From Lachnospiraceae bacterium (GTDB lineage Bacteria; Bacillota_A; Clostridia; Lachnospirales; Lachnospiraceae), in contig JAETQR010000012.1 of NCBI GenBank assembly GCA_021770615.1, positions 33,057-97,056 of the forward strand: a stretch of 64,000 nt of DNA, written 5' to 3'. Below are positions 49,860-59,237 of the stretch, one piece after another. Position 1 is the stretch's first letter, and the number at the start of each line of letters is the position of its first letter. Both the position numbers and the translations under genes were made by a program. The notes below the pieces were generated by a model. It did no database searches. It saw nothing but the letters and a program-made list of their open reading frames with translations, and was not told the DNA's origin.

Positions 49860-51164
49860 TCAAAATATCAGGTTTCCGGCTTCGATCTGCACGATCTCAT
49901 TTTCTGCATATCCTTTTTCCAAAGCCTCTTTCAAAGGCACGCCAAACAGCACATAACGCTCGTTATGCCCGACCAGATACTCCTTATCCTGAATGCGCCG
50001 TACCTCTTCAAACAAAATACTCTCCGTCCGCCCGGAAAACCACTCCCGGTATTCCTTTCGCAACCGGTCAGCTTCCGCAAGCAGTTCCTCGCTCCGCCTG
50101 CTCCGGATCTCCGGCGGCACCTGATCCGGCATTTTGGCCGCTTTCGTCCCATTTCTCACACTATAGGGAAATACGTGGATGTCTGCCAGGCGCACCTCTC
50201 TCACAAACTGTCTCGTCGTCTCAAATTCTTCCTCTGTCTCCCCCGGAAATCCCACGATCACATCTGTCGTGACCGCCGGATGCTCATAATAGCTGCGGAG
50301 CATCTCACACTTCTCCCGGTACTCTTTTGACGTGTAATGCCGGTTCATCCGCTTTAATGTCGCATCGCACCCGCTCTGCAGTGACAGATGAAAGTGTGGG
50401 CAGAGTTTGCTGACTTTCGATAATCCGTCGAGAAATTCCTTTCCTATGATACGTGGTTCAAGTGATCCGAGACGGATCCGCTCAATCCCATCAACCTCCT
50501 GCATTTTCTGCAGAAGCTCGACAAGCGGCTCACCTTTCAGCTTCACAAATTGTTTCTCCGGTGAGCGATCCACACCATACGATGAGAGATGGATTCCTGT
50601 GAGGACGACTTCTTTATAACCCTGCTCTGCCATAAGGCGTACTTCCTTCAGAACTTCCTCTGGCTTCCTGCTGGATAAAACACCGCCTCCCCGCACGTAA
50701 GGAATCGTACAATAACTGCAGAACTGATTACAGCCATCCTGAATCTTAATATATTTTCTCGTGCGTCCGGAATCCTCTGCTACAACATCTCCCGGATTTG
50801 CTATGGGATCTCCTTTGCCCGCTTCCCGCAGACAGACGAGAACCTTTTCGGCAATTCCTTCTTTCTCTTTATTCGAAAGCGCCACATCCACTGCTTCATC
50901 CATTTTTTGTTCTTTCCTGCTGCTCTCCACATAGCATCCCACAGCGACTACCAGACTATTCGGATTTCTCTTCTTCGCCCGGTGTATCATTTTGCGGGAT
51001 TTGCGGTCTGCAATATTGGTAACTGTGCAGGTATTGATCACATATACATCCGCATCCTCTTGAAAATCCACAATTTCAAAACCATGCCTGATAAAATCCG
51101 CTGTCATCTTTTCTGTCTCATAATAATTTACCTTACAGCCAAGCGTCAAAAATGCAACTTTCAT
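49860..51164 (-). CDS. mtaB: tRNA t6A37 methylthiotransferase MtaB
   Basis: A 434-residue radical-SAM enzyme that makes ms2t6A37 in tRNA. The N-terminal cluster cysteines are in LGCKVNYYET, NTCTVTNIADRKSRK and VVAVGCYVE. The radical-SAM triad is CNQFCSYCTIPYVRGG, and a C-terminal TRAM-like domain is short. The start MKVAFLTLGCKVN fits MtaB rather than MiaB. It is the first gene of the ireB cluster, in place of the more usual alaS. Confidence 0.92.
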   Translation of the reverse strand: MKVAFLTLGCKVNYYETEKMTADFIRHGFEIVDFQEDADVYVINTCTVTNIADRKSRKMIHRAKKRNPNSLVVAVGCYVESSRKEQKMDEAVDVALSNKEKEGIAEKVLVCLREAGKGDPIANPGDVVAEDSGRTRKYIKIQDGCNQFCSYCTIPYVRGGGVLSSRKPEEVLKEVRLMAEQGYKEVVLTGIHLSSYGVDRSPEKQFVKLKGEPLVELLQKMQEVDGIERIRLGSLEPRIIGKEFLDGLSKVSKLCPHFHLSLQSGCDATLKRMNRHYTSKEYREKCEMLRSYYEHPAVTTDVIVGFPGETEEEFETTRQFVREVRLADIHVFPYSVRNGTKAAKMPDQVPPEIRSRRSEELLAEADRLRKEYREWFSGRTESILFEEVRRIQDKEYLVGHNERYVLFGVPLKEALEKGYAENEIVQIEAGNLIF

Positions 51165-51282
51165 TTCGATTCCCTGACGCTTTTGTATGTTTTTTTCTCC
51201 AAATTATACAATGCGTATTTTCCTTTCTACATTTTGCACAAAAAAATTCTCTAAAATTTTTTCAAGTGGTCAATTTTTTCTA

Positions 51283-51311
51283 TTGACATAATTTAGGTTA
51301 CATAATAGTAT
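51283..51311 (+). promoter_or_regulatory. Promoter of the HPr-like gene
   Basis: TTGACA (51283-51288), 17 bases, TAGTAT (51306-51311); a TATAAT three bases further would need a 20-base spacer. The region upstream is a run of A/T tracts, typical of UP elements. Confidence 0.6.
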
Positions 51312-51370
51312 AATAACTGAAAGATGGTTCAGCCATTCTTTCAACAAATCAATCAAAAGGAGGTTACATT

Positions 51371-51601
51371 ATGAAAACAGTAAAGATTTCTTTAAACTCG
51401 ATTGACAAAGTAAAAGCATTTGTTAATGAAGTGACAAAGTTCGATGCGGAGTTTGATCTGGTTTCCGGAAGATATGTCATCGATGCAAAATCCATCATGG
51501 GTATTTTCAGCCTTGACCTTTCAAAATCAATCGACCTGAATATCCACAGCGAAAACGACGTAGATGAAATCCTCGAAAAGTTAAAACCATTCATCGTCTG
51601 A
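51371..51601 (+). CDS. HPr-like protein lacking the phosphorylatable histidine
   Basis: A 76-residue HPr-fold protein. The Ser46-type site region is kept (AKSIMGIFSLDLSKSIDL), as is the size, but the segment that holds His15 in HPr (LHARPA) reads NSIDKVKAFVNEV, with no histidine. It therefore cannot pass phosphate in the PTS; like Crh it could act through HPr kinase and CcpA. It has its own strong promoter and a terminator. Confidence 0.85.
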   Translation: MKTVKISLNSIDKVKAFVNEVTKFDAEFDLVSGRYVIDAKSIMGIFSLDLSKSIDLNIHSENDVDEILEKLKPFIV

Positions 51602-51671
51602 TCGGTAATTGTTACATCGTCTCGGCCAGATAAAGCCGGGACAGCATATGGGGTACAAAAGTACGATGTGG

Positions 51672-51708
51672 GGACTGTAAATCTGGTTTCAGGAAGCAGT
51701 CCTTTTTT
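51672..51708 (+). terminator. Terminator after the HPr-like gene
   Basis: GGACTG (51672-51677) / CAGTCC (51697-51702), with an inner CTGGTTTCAG pairing, followed by six T. Confidence 0.75.
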
Positions 51709-51718
51709 CATGCCATTT

Positions 51719-52903
51719 TCACATTTTTACTGTGATAACTTCCCGCTCTGTCACTGCCTTTTCAAACATCTCATCAATTTTTTCTTCCAGATTCCGCTCC
51801 GATTTTTCGATCTTATACAGATCCGGTTTCGTGACCGGATGTTTTGCTACAAATGTAGTACAGCAATCCTCATAGGGAAGGATCGAAGTCTCAAACGTAT
51901 TGATCTTTTCTGCAATATCGATGATGTCCTGTTTATCAAAAGCAATCACCGGACGGAATACCGGCATCGTGCACACCGCATTCGTCGCCACCAGGCTCTG
52001 CATCGTCTGACTTGCCACCTGCCCGACACTCTCCCCGGTGATCAACGACATACACTCTGTCTCTCCGGCGATCCGCTCTGCGATCTTCATCATATAGCGG
52101 CGCATGATGATCGTCAGCTCATCGTGTGGACACTGATCATAGATATACATCTGGATGTCGGTAAAATTCACGATATGAAGGCGTATTTCCCCCGCGTAGT
52201 CACTGACTAACTCCGCCAGGTCCACTACCTTCTGCTTCGCCCTCTCACTCGTGTAAGGAGGCGCATGGAAATAAACCGCTTCGATCTTTACGCCCCGTTT
52301 TGCCATCATATATCCGGCTACCGGGCTGTCGATCCCTCCTGACAGAAGAAGCATCGCCTTTCCGCTCGTCCCCACGGGCATCCCGCCGGGGCCCTTTATG
52401 CTGCTCACATACACATAAGCCCTGTGACGGATCTCGATATTGACTGACACTTCCGGTTTATGCACATCTACCTTTGCATTTGGCATATGATCGATGATGT
52501 ACGCCCCTGCCTCCCGGCAGATTTCCGGACTTGTAAGCGCATAATTCTTATCGCTTCTCTTTGCAAACACTTTAAACGTAAACTCCCGCTCGTCCCCCAA
52601 TTCTTCCTTCATATGGCTAACAAGTTCGCGACACACTGTCTCAAATGTCTTGTCCTCCACTAAAACAACCGGGCATATATGGGCGATTCCAAAACACTTT
52701 GTAAGCTGGGAAATGACTTCATCGAAGTCATACCCGCCTTCCGCCTCCACATAGATGCGTCCGTTTTCCTTTTCTACCAGAAAAGAGCCCTCACATTTTT
52801 TTAATTTTTCGATCACTCTGTCCCTCAGTGCATTTTCAAACAGATACCGGTTTTTTCCCTTGATCCCGATTTCCGAATATTTTATCAAAAAAGCCTTAAC
52901 CAT
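51719..52903 (-). CDS. thiI: tRNA 4-thiouridine sulfurtransferase ThiI
   Basis: A 394-residue enzyme, start MVKAFLIKYSEIG (52903) behind GAGGGA. The N-terminal ferredoxin-like and THUMP domains precede the PP-loop LLSGGIDSPVAGYMMAKRG that adenylates uridine 8 of tRNA. No C-terminal rhodanese domain is present, the usual form in Firmicutes, where a partner cysteine desulfurase supplies sulfur directly. That partner gene is immediately upstream. Confidence 0.94.
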   Translation of the reverse strand: MVKAFLIKYSEIGIKGKNRYLFENALRDRVIEKLKKCEGSFLVEKENGRIYVEAEGGYDFDEVISQLTKCFGIAHICPVVLVEDKTFETVCRELVSHMKEELGDEREFTFKVFAKRSDKNYALTSPEICREAGAYIIDHMPNAKVDVHKPEVSVNIEIRHRAYVYVSSIKGPGGMPVGTSGKAMLLLSGGIDSPVAGYMMAKRGVKIEAVYFHAPPYTSERAKQKVVDLAELVSDYAGEIRLHIVNFTDIQMYIYDQCPHDELTIIMRRYMMKIAERIAGETECMSLITGESVGQVASQTMQSLVATNAVCTMPVFRPVIAFDKQDIIDIAEKINTFETSILPYEDCCTTFVAKHPVTKPDLYKIEKSERNLEEKIDEMFEKAVTEREVITVKM

Positions 52904-52934
52904 AGTTTCCCTCATTTCTTTATTTTCTCATACT

Positions 52935-53026
52935 TTTTGTGCATGGTTTCTGCACATCTCAAGTTGCGAAGCTGCACTTGTGCAGCTTTAGCAACCTTGC
53001 CAATAAGTTCGTTAGAACTTATTTTC
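52935..53026. repeat. Double-hairpin intergenic repeat, copy B
   Basis: Hairpin 1 pairs GTTGC-GAAGCTGCAC with GTGCAGCTTTAGCAAC (one base missing on the left side). Hairpin 2 is AATAAGTTC-GTTA-GAACTTATT. It extends left with TTGTGCATGGTTTCTGCACAT, as in copy C. It overlaps the cysteine desulfurase stop (53019-53021). Confidence 0.8.
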
Positions 53027-54185
53027 TGATATAACGCCGCAGTACCGGTAAAAGCTCCTCCATACACGATACCGCATACTCCAGTTCCTCCCCGGTATTC
53101 TCCACCGACAGGCTGAACCGGATCGTGGACTCCAGAAGCTCGTCTTTCACACCGATCGCTTTCAGCGCCTGACTGATCCCCGGATGGTTCGAAGAACAGG
53201 CTGAACCAGCCGATACATAAACTCCTTTTTCTTCCAGGGCATGGAGCAAAACCTCGCTTTTTACCCCCTCCACGGATGTGCTGACGATATGGGGTGCAGT
53301 CTCTCTCAGACACTCTTTCCGGTACGCATTGATATGGACGCCTTCCAGCGCCTCCAATAGTTGTATCAGCTTTTGTTTATACCGGTACAACTTCTCCACC
53401 TTTTCCTCATGATTCTCATACATCATGTGCGCCGCCAAGCCAAGTCCGGCAATTCCCGGTACATTTTCTGTGCCGGAGCGCTGGCCCTTTTGCTGTCCGC
53501 CGCCATGAATGAGCGGATGCAGTTTCACCCCATCTGCCACGTACAAAAACCCGGTTCCTTTTGGCCCGTGGATCTTGTGTCCGCTCACGGACAATAAGTC
53601 CGCATGTAATTTTTTCGGATGAACTCTCATTTTCCCATATGCCTGGATCGCATCTACATGAAACAAAATGTCCTTTCGGTACTCTTTTATGACCCTGCCG
53701 ATCTTCTCAATGTCGAGAACCGCCCCGACCTCATTGTTCACCATCATAACCGATACGAGCACCGTATCTTCACGAAGCGCCTTCCGCAACTCTTCCGGAT
53801 TCACATGCCCCATCGCATCGACCGGAAGATATGTCACTTCATAATCAAAAATCTCCTCTAAGTAAACGCACGGCTGATAAACCGCCGCATGTTCAAAACA
53901 CGTCGTAATAATATGCTTTCCCCGGCGTCTGTTAGCCATACAGCCTCCGACGATCGCCATATTATTACTCTCCGTGCCGCCGGACGTAAATACAATCTGT
54001 TTCCTGTCACATTTAAGCGTCGCCGCAATCGCATCCCCCGCTTCCCGTATATATCGCTCGGCTTCAATTCCCTTTGTATGAAGCGAAGATGGATTGCCAA
54101 AATCTTCTCCCATAACTTTTTTTACCAGCTCCGTCACTTCATCAAACGGTCTCGTCGTCGCTGCATTATCCAAATATGCTTCCAT
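53019..54185 (-). CDS. Cysteine desulfurase (IscS/NifS family), sulfur donor for ThiI
   Basis: A 388-residue PLP enzyme taking sulfur from cysteine. N-terminal YLDNAATTRP, PLP-binding FTSGGTESNNMAI, PLP lysine in SGHKIHGPKG, and the active cysteine in SAGSACSS are all present. It sits directly before thiI, the arrangement of Bacillus NifZ-ThiI, so tRNA thiolation is the likely job. Its last codons are formed by repeat copy B. Confidence 0.93.
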   Translation of the reverse strand: MEAYLDNAATTRPFDEVTELVKKVMGEDFGNPSSLHTKGIEAERYIREAGDAIAATLKCDRKQIVFTSGGTESNNMAIVGGCMANRRRGKHIITTCFEHAAVYQPCVYLEEIFDYEVTYLPVDAMGHVNPEELRKALREDTVLVSVMMVNNEVGAVLDIEKIGRVIKEYRKDILFHVDAIQAYGKMRVHPKKLHADLLSVSGHKIHGPKGTGFLYVADGVKLHPLIHGGGQQKGQRSGTENVPGIAGLGLAAHMMYENHEEKVEKLYRYKQKLIQLLEALEGVHINAYRKECLRETAPHIVSTSVEGVKSEVLLHALEEKGVYVSAGSACSSNHPGISQALKAIGVKDELLESTIRFSLSVENTGEELEYAVSCMEELLPVLRRYIRK

Positions 54186-54207
54186 TGCCTTTGTTTCCTC
54201 TCCTGCA

Positions 54208-54969
54208 TCAATTCCCGTCTATCTCTGCCATCCTGCTCTCCAGCCGGAACATCAGTACAGATAAAACAGCAAGTCCTGCCGTCTCTGTCCGCAAAATCCT
54301 TTTTCCAAGTGAAATCGGCATCACTCCCGTCTCCATCGCCTGTGTGACTTCTCCCCGCTCAAAACCACCCTCCGGTCCGATAAAAATACCGATGGACTTT
54401 CCCCCGCACACTTTATCCATCGCTTCTGTCGTCGCTCTCATATCATCGTATAACTCATATGGAATCAGACAATGCTCCAATTCACCGGCATACCGCAATG
54501 CGTCCTGAAAGGAAAGCACCTCATGAACCTGTGGGATCATCCCCCGCCCGCTCTGCTTCGCCGCTGCCTCCGCAATCGTCTGCCAGCGTTGCACTTTCTT
54601 CACCGCTTTCTTTTCATCAAGCCGTACTACAGAACGTTTTGTCCGAACCGGTACAATCTCTGCCGCTCCCAGCTCAATGGCCTTTTGTATGACAAATTCC
54701 ATCTTGTCTGCTTTCGGAAGCGCCTGAAATAACACGATCCGGACCGGCAGCTCCGTTTTGACCGGCTCCTTCCTTTCGATATCAAGTACAATACATTCTG
54801 ACCGAACGTCTCTAATTATACAATAATAATCCGTGCCCTGTCCACCGGAAATCACAACTTTTTCGCCAGTTCCCATCCGCAGTACATTTTTGATGTGATT
54901 CACATCATCTCCGGTTATCTCTGCATATTCGTCATATATTTGTTCTGCCGGCACAAAAAATCGGTACAT
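54208..54969 (-). CDS. rsmE: 16S rRNA m3U1498 methyltransferase RsmE
   Basis: A 253-residue SPOUT methyltransferase, start MYRFFVPAEQIYDEY (54969) with GGAGG upstream. The PUA-like start (F-x-V, DVNHIKNVLRMGTGEKV), KADKMEFVIQKAIELGAAEIVPVRTKRSVV and the knot motif IFIGPEGGFERGEV are diagnostic. It is the first gene of the rsmE - desulfurase - thiI operon, all RNA modification. Confidence 0.94.
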   Translation of the reverse strand: MYRFFVPAEQIYDEYAEITGDDVNHIKNVLRMGTGEKVVISGGQGTDYYCIIRDVRSECIVLDIERKEPVKTELPVRIVLFQALPKADKMEFVIQKAIELGAAEIVPVRTKRSVVRLDEKKAVKKVQRWQTIAEAAAKQSGRGMIPQVHEVLSFQDALRYAGELEHCLIPYELYDDMRATTEAMDKVCGGKSIGIFIGPEGGFERGEVTQAMETGVMPISLGKRILRTETAGLAVLSVLMFRLESRMAEIDGN

Positions 54970-55068
54970 ATTACCTCCATTCATTCCAAAAGGGGCGTCC
55001 GCACCGACGATTTCAAATCGCCGGCGAGGCAGCCCCTCGTCTTTTCTATCTTTTTTCAGTTCTGCTTC

Positions 55069-55824
55069 TTATGACAAAACACCACTACTGGAATACGTAG
55101 TTGTGCCGATATTAGCAAAAATCTGATTCACTGCCAGATTATGCAGCCCGCTTGCTCTCATTCCTGTCCTTCCAGCAAGGCCTCCCTGCCCCTCAAGCTG
55201 AGCTTTCATATCACTGAAGTTTGCACTCATGAATTTTTCTTCATCAATCGAGAGACTGCTATCCTTGCCAATGGTAATACCAATCTTCTCAAGCGACTCC
55301 ACTTGCTTTTTCATATCTTCTTTCATCCATGCCACACTCTGTTCGATACTGGGATTAGCAGTTTCCCCAGCCTTTTTCAGAAGAGAATTGTAACTGTTCA
55401 CAAAAGATTTTGCTGCTTTATAAACATCTTCCTTGTTGCTCAAATCGAAGTCCATATTCGCGAGGTCATTTGCTGCTTGTTGAAGACTGTCCGCTGCAAC
55501 TTTCACATTGGAAAGCACTTTATTTTCCTTTGTTAACTTCGATTCTCCAGCCGTAGCTGTTTCTCTGAGACCTTTTATCTTCTGACTTACCAGATTCTCA
55601 CTACTGCTCTTTGAGGTTGTATTTTTTGAGGTCGATGCGGTTGTCGTAGTTGTTGTACTATCATCCGAACCCTGCAACTGTGACACATAAGAACGCATCA
55701 GCTTGGTATAGACACCGCTTTTCATCATTGAGAGGTCACTAATGTTAGATGATGAAAAAAAGCTACCGGAGCCACCAGAACCTGAACTACCAAACAACGC
55801 ATCTGAAACTGAATAATTATACAT
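55069..55824 (-). CDS. Serine-rich protein with FliD-like C-terminal motif
   Basis: A 251-residue protein, start MYNYSVSDALFG (55824) behind AAGGAG. A Gly/Ser/Thr-rich N-terminal part (about 1-80) is followed by a helical region with AAKSFVNSYNSLLKKAGE and IGITIGKDSSLSIDEEKFMSANFSDMKAQL. That pattern is shared with the FliD/flagellar cap family C-terminus. No signal peptide and no flagellar gene is near. A secreted or flagellar-type role is possible but unproven. Confidence 0.6.
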   Translation of the reverse strand: MYNYSVSDALFGSSGSGGSGSFFSSSNISDLSMMKSGVYTKLMRSYVSQLQGSDDSTTTTTTASTSKNTTSKSSSENLVSQKIKGLRETATAGESKLTKENKVLSNVKVAADSLQQAANDLANMDFDLSNKEDVYKAAKSFVNSYNSLLKKAGETANPSIEQSVAWMKEDMKKQVESLEKIGITIGKDSSLSIDEEKFMSANFSDMKAQLEGQGGLAGRTGMRASGLHNLAVNQIFANIGTTTYSSSGVLS

Positions 55825-55920
55825 AATCAACGACTCCTTTCATCACAAAAAATATTCATCCATGAATTGTTTTTATTTTATGGGATATAACATCCCCTTT
55901 TACCTTATCTATATTATCGT

Positions 55921-57411
55921 CTAATCCAGCAAAAAAGTAAAGTCCTTTTTAAATATTTTTTTCATTCCTTTTACGACTGCCTCACGCTCACTGTAATGGT
56001 GTTTGACCCCGTCGATCTCCTGATATTCCTCATGTCCCTTTCCAAGAAGGATGATCATATCTCCTTTCTCCGCATGCTCAAGCGCATATGCCACAGCCTC
56101 TTCCCGGTCCGGGATGACCACATAATTTCCATCGCTCTTTGCCATCCCCACCTTGATATCTTCAATGATATCCATAACATCCTCGCGCCTTGGGTTGTCA
56201 CTCGTGATGATCGCAAGCTCCGACATTTTCCCGATGACTTCTCCCATCTCATATCTTCTGACCTTACTCCGGTTTCCTCCACAGCCAAATATACTGACGA
56301 TCCTGTGAGGATTGTATTCTCTAAGTGTAGAAAGAACACTTTCCGAGCTCACACCGTTATGGGCAAAATCAATCAACACCGAAAAATCATCGGACACCGG
56401 CATAACTTCGACACGTCCTCGCACCTGTACATGCTCCAGCGCATGCAGGATCACTTCTTCCGGCATCCCAAGAGCAACTCCGGTACATGCTGCACACATG
56501 GCATTGTATACATTAAACCGTCCCGGAAGTCCCACGATGATGTTTCCGTTTATGACTCCCTCTGCCTTAAACTCCATGGAAAGCTCACCGCCCTTTGTCA
56601 CATGGCGGATATCCTCTGCCATAAGGTCTGCTTCTTTTTTGGCAGAAAATGTCATGATCTCACACGTTGCATTTTTTACAATATCCTCATAATGCTCATC
56701 ATCCCGGTTTATGATCCCGGTCCGGCACCGGCGGAACAATTCAGCCTTGCAGGAGAGATACTCTTCAAAATCCTCATGTTCTCCCGGCCCGATGTGATCC
56801 GGTGAAAGATTGGTAAATACACCATAATCAAATTCGATGCCCGCCACACGGTCCATTTTAATTCCCTGGGAGGAAACTTCCATTACCATGTACTCGCATC
56901 CCTCATCCACCATCATCGAAAAAAGCTTTTGAAGTTCATAGGACTCTGGCGTAGTGTGTTCGGTCGGAACAGACTTTCCATTCATAAAAGCGCCCACTGT
57001 CCCAATGATCCCGCAGCTCTTCCCCGACTTTTCAATGATATCACGTACCATGTGCTCTGTCGTCGATTTGCCCTTTGTTCCTGTGATTCCCACGGTGATC
57101 ATCTTTTTCGCAGGATAACCAAAATAAGCGGCAGACATAAGGCTCAGCGCCTTTCTTGCGTTTTCCACTTTGAGGACTGTGATCTCCCTGTTTTCTATCG
57201 TTATATCCTTTTCCAACACAACAACAGTTGCTCCTGCATCAATGGCATTCGGTATAAACTTGTGTCCGTCCACAACCGTTCCCTCGATTGCTACAAACAT
57301 TACATTTTCTTTTACCTTCCGTGAATCATATGCAATGTCCGCAACTTCTTTATCGAGTGTTCCCTGTAAAAGCTCATACTCTGCACCGGCAACAATTTCT
57401 TCCAGTCTCAT
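55921..57411 (-). CDS. murE: UDP-MurNAc-tripeptide synthetase MurE
   Basis: A 496-residue Mur ligase with ATP motif GITGTKGKSTTEHMV, SSQGIKMDRV, and LIDFAHNG. The C-terminal substrate motif reads SDNPRRED; DNPR is the signature for adding meso-diaminopimelate, so the wall is of the mDAP type. It stands apart from a dcw cluster, as often in Clostridia. Confidence 0.93.
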   Translation of the reverse strand: MRLEEIVAGAEYELLQGTLDKEVADIAYDSRKVKENVMFVAIEGTVVDGHKFIPNAIDAGATVVVLEKDITIENREITVLKVENARKALSLMSAAYFGYPAKKMITVGITGTKGKSTTEHMVRDIIEKSGKSCGIIGTVGAFMNGKSVPTEHTTPESYELQKLFSMMVDEGCEYMVMEVSSQGIKMDRVAGIEFDYGVFTNLSPDHIGPGEHEDFEEYLSCKAELFRRCRTGIINRDDEHYEDIVKNATCEIMTFSAKKEADLMAEDIRHVTKGGELSMEFKAEGVINGNIIVGLPGRFNVYNAMCAACTGVALGMPEEVILHALEHVQVRGRVEVMPVSDDFSVLIDFAHNGVSSESVLSTLREYNPHRIVSIFGCGGNRSKVRRYEMGEVIGKMSELAIITSDNPRREDVMDIIEDIKVGMAKSDGNYVVIPDREEAVAYALEHAEKGDMIILLGKGHEEYQEIDGVKHHYSEREAVVKGMKKIFKKDFTFLLD

Positions 57412-57464
57412 AACAGTCCTCCATTCCTGAAAGGCAGACTCCCGCTGCCTTTGCTTTTCATTGC

Positions 57465-59231
57465 TTACATAAAAAATCTGTCATTTAATATACGTGTTTT
57501 TAAAAATTTATATGACTTTTTGGAAAGATTTCTCTTCATTCTTTTCTTTTCTTTCGTTCGGTTAATATACCGGGAAGTCATTGTCACCTTTGCCTTTGTC
57601 TTCGACGCTGAAAATGTCATGATCCTTCTGGATCCCGCCGCCCTGCTCCATTTATTCCATTTTGTCAACGGTCTTCCGGCAGCATCCGTCCCGTTCGGAT
57701 TCCCGGTATACAAAAAGTTTTTCATATACCGGCGCATAACGCTGGACAATTCCTCGCGCCCTTTGAGGTTCGACTTGCGGTATACCGTATGGCTCGTATT
57801 CTTTTCTCCTTTTTTATATCTTCCGAGAAGAAAATCGACATCCATCCCATGGATCGCCCCTACATACTTCGCATAGTCTGCACTCACCACACTTTTACTT
57901 TCACCCCATTGGAAACGGTATGCATACAGATCAGAATGATACGGATCCTGCGCAACTTTCATCGCCAGTTTTTCCAGATAAAAGGATGACTGGAGTTTGC
58001 TCCCGTATTCCTTCGCTTTTTTCAAAAGGTTATAAAACTGTTTTTTATTTTTAAATGTCTTTGGATTCTTTATCAGAATCCTTTTCATCGTATTATACGA
58101 TACATTGGCAAACTCCGAATTATTGGAGGCGATGATCATGGGAACCCGGTTATAATCTCCCCATTCCAGACAATCAAAGCCTTCTTTGGGAATTACGGTA
58201 CCATCCCTGAAACACTGGGGAAATGTCGTGAGACGAAGCCCCGTACTCCCGGACATTTTCTTTATCTCATAATCGGTCAGGGTATTTAAGAGCTGATTCA
58301 GTTTCTTTTTACTAAGGCGTTTTACATATCTTAACGCCCGCTTTTTACTGGTAAACTGCTCTCTCCTGACGAGGACAGTGGCAATCTTTTCATTGGACCA
58401 CTTTCTTCCCTCGCTCACAGAACAGGTCGTCATTCCCCCGCTAAAACTGATCACTTTATGGAACAGGCCTTTCATAAGAGGGGAGATCATGCAGTTCAGG
58501 CTGTCCCTCGCTCCTGCTGAAAACCCGGAAAGCGTGACATTTGCATTATCTCCGCCAAAAGCAGTGATATTGTCCCTGACCCACTCAAGGGCGAGTTTGA
58601 TATCGAGCATCGCAAAGTTTCCACTATCTGTCAGCTTATTCCCCGTCTTTAACCCCCGGGAGTTAAACCAGCCAAATGCACCCTGCCTGAATTCCACCGA
58701 TACGACGATAACTTCTGTCTCCTCTACAAACGTGCTGAAATTCCGGTTCGCACTGCCGCCCACATTTCCACCGCCATGTAAAAATACCATAACAGGAAGA
58801 TTTTCTGCATCACTTTTTTGGGCAGGCTTATATACATTCACAAACAGGCAATCGTCTCCCTTTCCGGTTTTACCCTTCTTACAGGATCGGGTGTGAGACC
58901 ACGGATCAGGTGCTGTGGGTGCCTGCCATCTCTCTGTCTTTCCATATGGCACTCCAAGCCACATATAGGCATTGCTTGTCTTTTTCCCTTCTATTTTTCC
59001 ATATTGTGTCGTGACGATACGCGGATTTTCCGTAGAAGCACTCTCCACAACCGCCTGACTTGTCACTGCCTGTCCCGACACTGTCTGCCCGGATACAGCC
59101 TGACCGGATGCCACGGAATGGTCTCCAAAAGCATCTGCGACGCCCGAATTTCCTTGGGAAATCCCCCAAAGGACTGCTACAGCTACCACAAGTAGCGCCA
59201 TCGTATATTTCAAAGTCTTTTTCTTCTGCAT
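57465..59231 (-). CDS. Secreted type-B carboxylesterase
   Basis: A 588-residue exported esterase. Signal peptide about 1-33; then a short repetitive SGQAVSGQTVSGQAV stretch and the alpha/beta hydrolase domain. Oxyanion strand FLHGGGNVGG, the nucleophile elbow GFSAG (G-x-S-x-G), and GAIHGMDVDFLLG, which likely holds the catalytic His, are visible. The C-terminus is basic. The substrate is likely a carbohydrate or plant phenolic ester. It ends an operon with a Cof-type HAD gene seven bases upstream. Confidence 0.87.
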   Translation of the reverse strand: MQKKKTLKYTMALLVVAVAVLWGISQGNSGVADAFGDHSVASGQAVSGQTVSGQAVTSQAVVESASTENPRIVTTQYGKIEGKKTSNAYMWLGVPYGKTERWQAPTAPDPWSHTRSCKKGKTGKGDDCLFVNVYKPAQKSDAENLPVMVFLHGGGNVGGSANRNFSTFVEETEVIVVSVEFRQGAFGWFNSRGLKTGNKLTDSGNFAMLDIKLALEWVRDNITAFGGDNANVTLSGFSAGARDSLNCMISPLMKGLFHKVISFSGGMTTCSVSEGRKWSNEKIATVLVRREQFTSKKRALRYVKRLSKKKLNQLLNTLTDYEIKKMSGSTGLRLTTFPQCFRDGTVIPKEGFDCLEWGDYNRVPMIIASNNSEFANVSYNTMKRILIKNPKTFKNKKQFYNLLKKAKEYGSKLQSSFYLEKLAMKVAQDPYHSDLYAYRFQWGESKSVVSADYAKYVGAIHGMDVDFLLGRYKKGEKNTSHTVYRKSNLKGREELSSVMRRYMKNFLYTGNPNGTDAAGRPLTKWNKWSRAAGSRRIMTFSASKTKAKVTMTSRYINRTKEKKRMKRNLSKKSYKFLKTRILNDRFFM

Positions 59232-59237
59232 GATCTG

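Noticed and set aside
57465..57876. Plus-strand ORF of 141 codons over the carboxylesterase 3' end
   Set aside because: Antisense of a conserved enzyme, no start signal and no domain.
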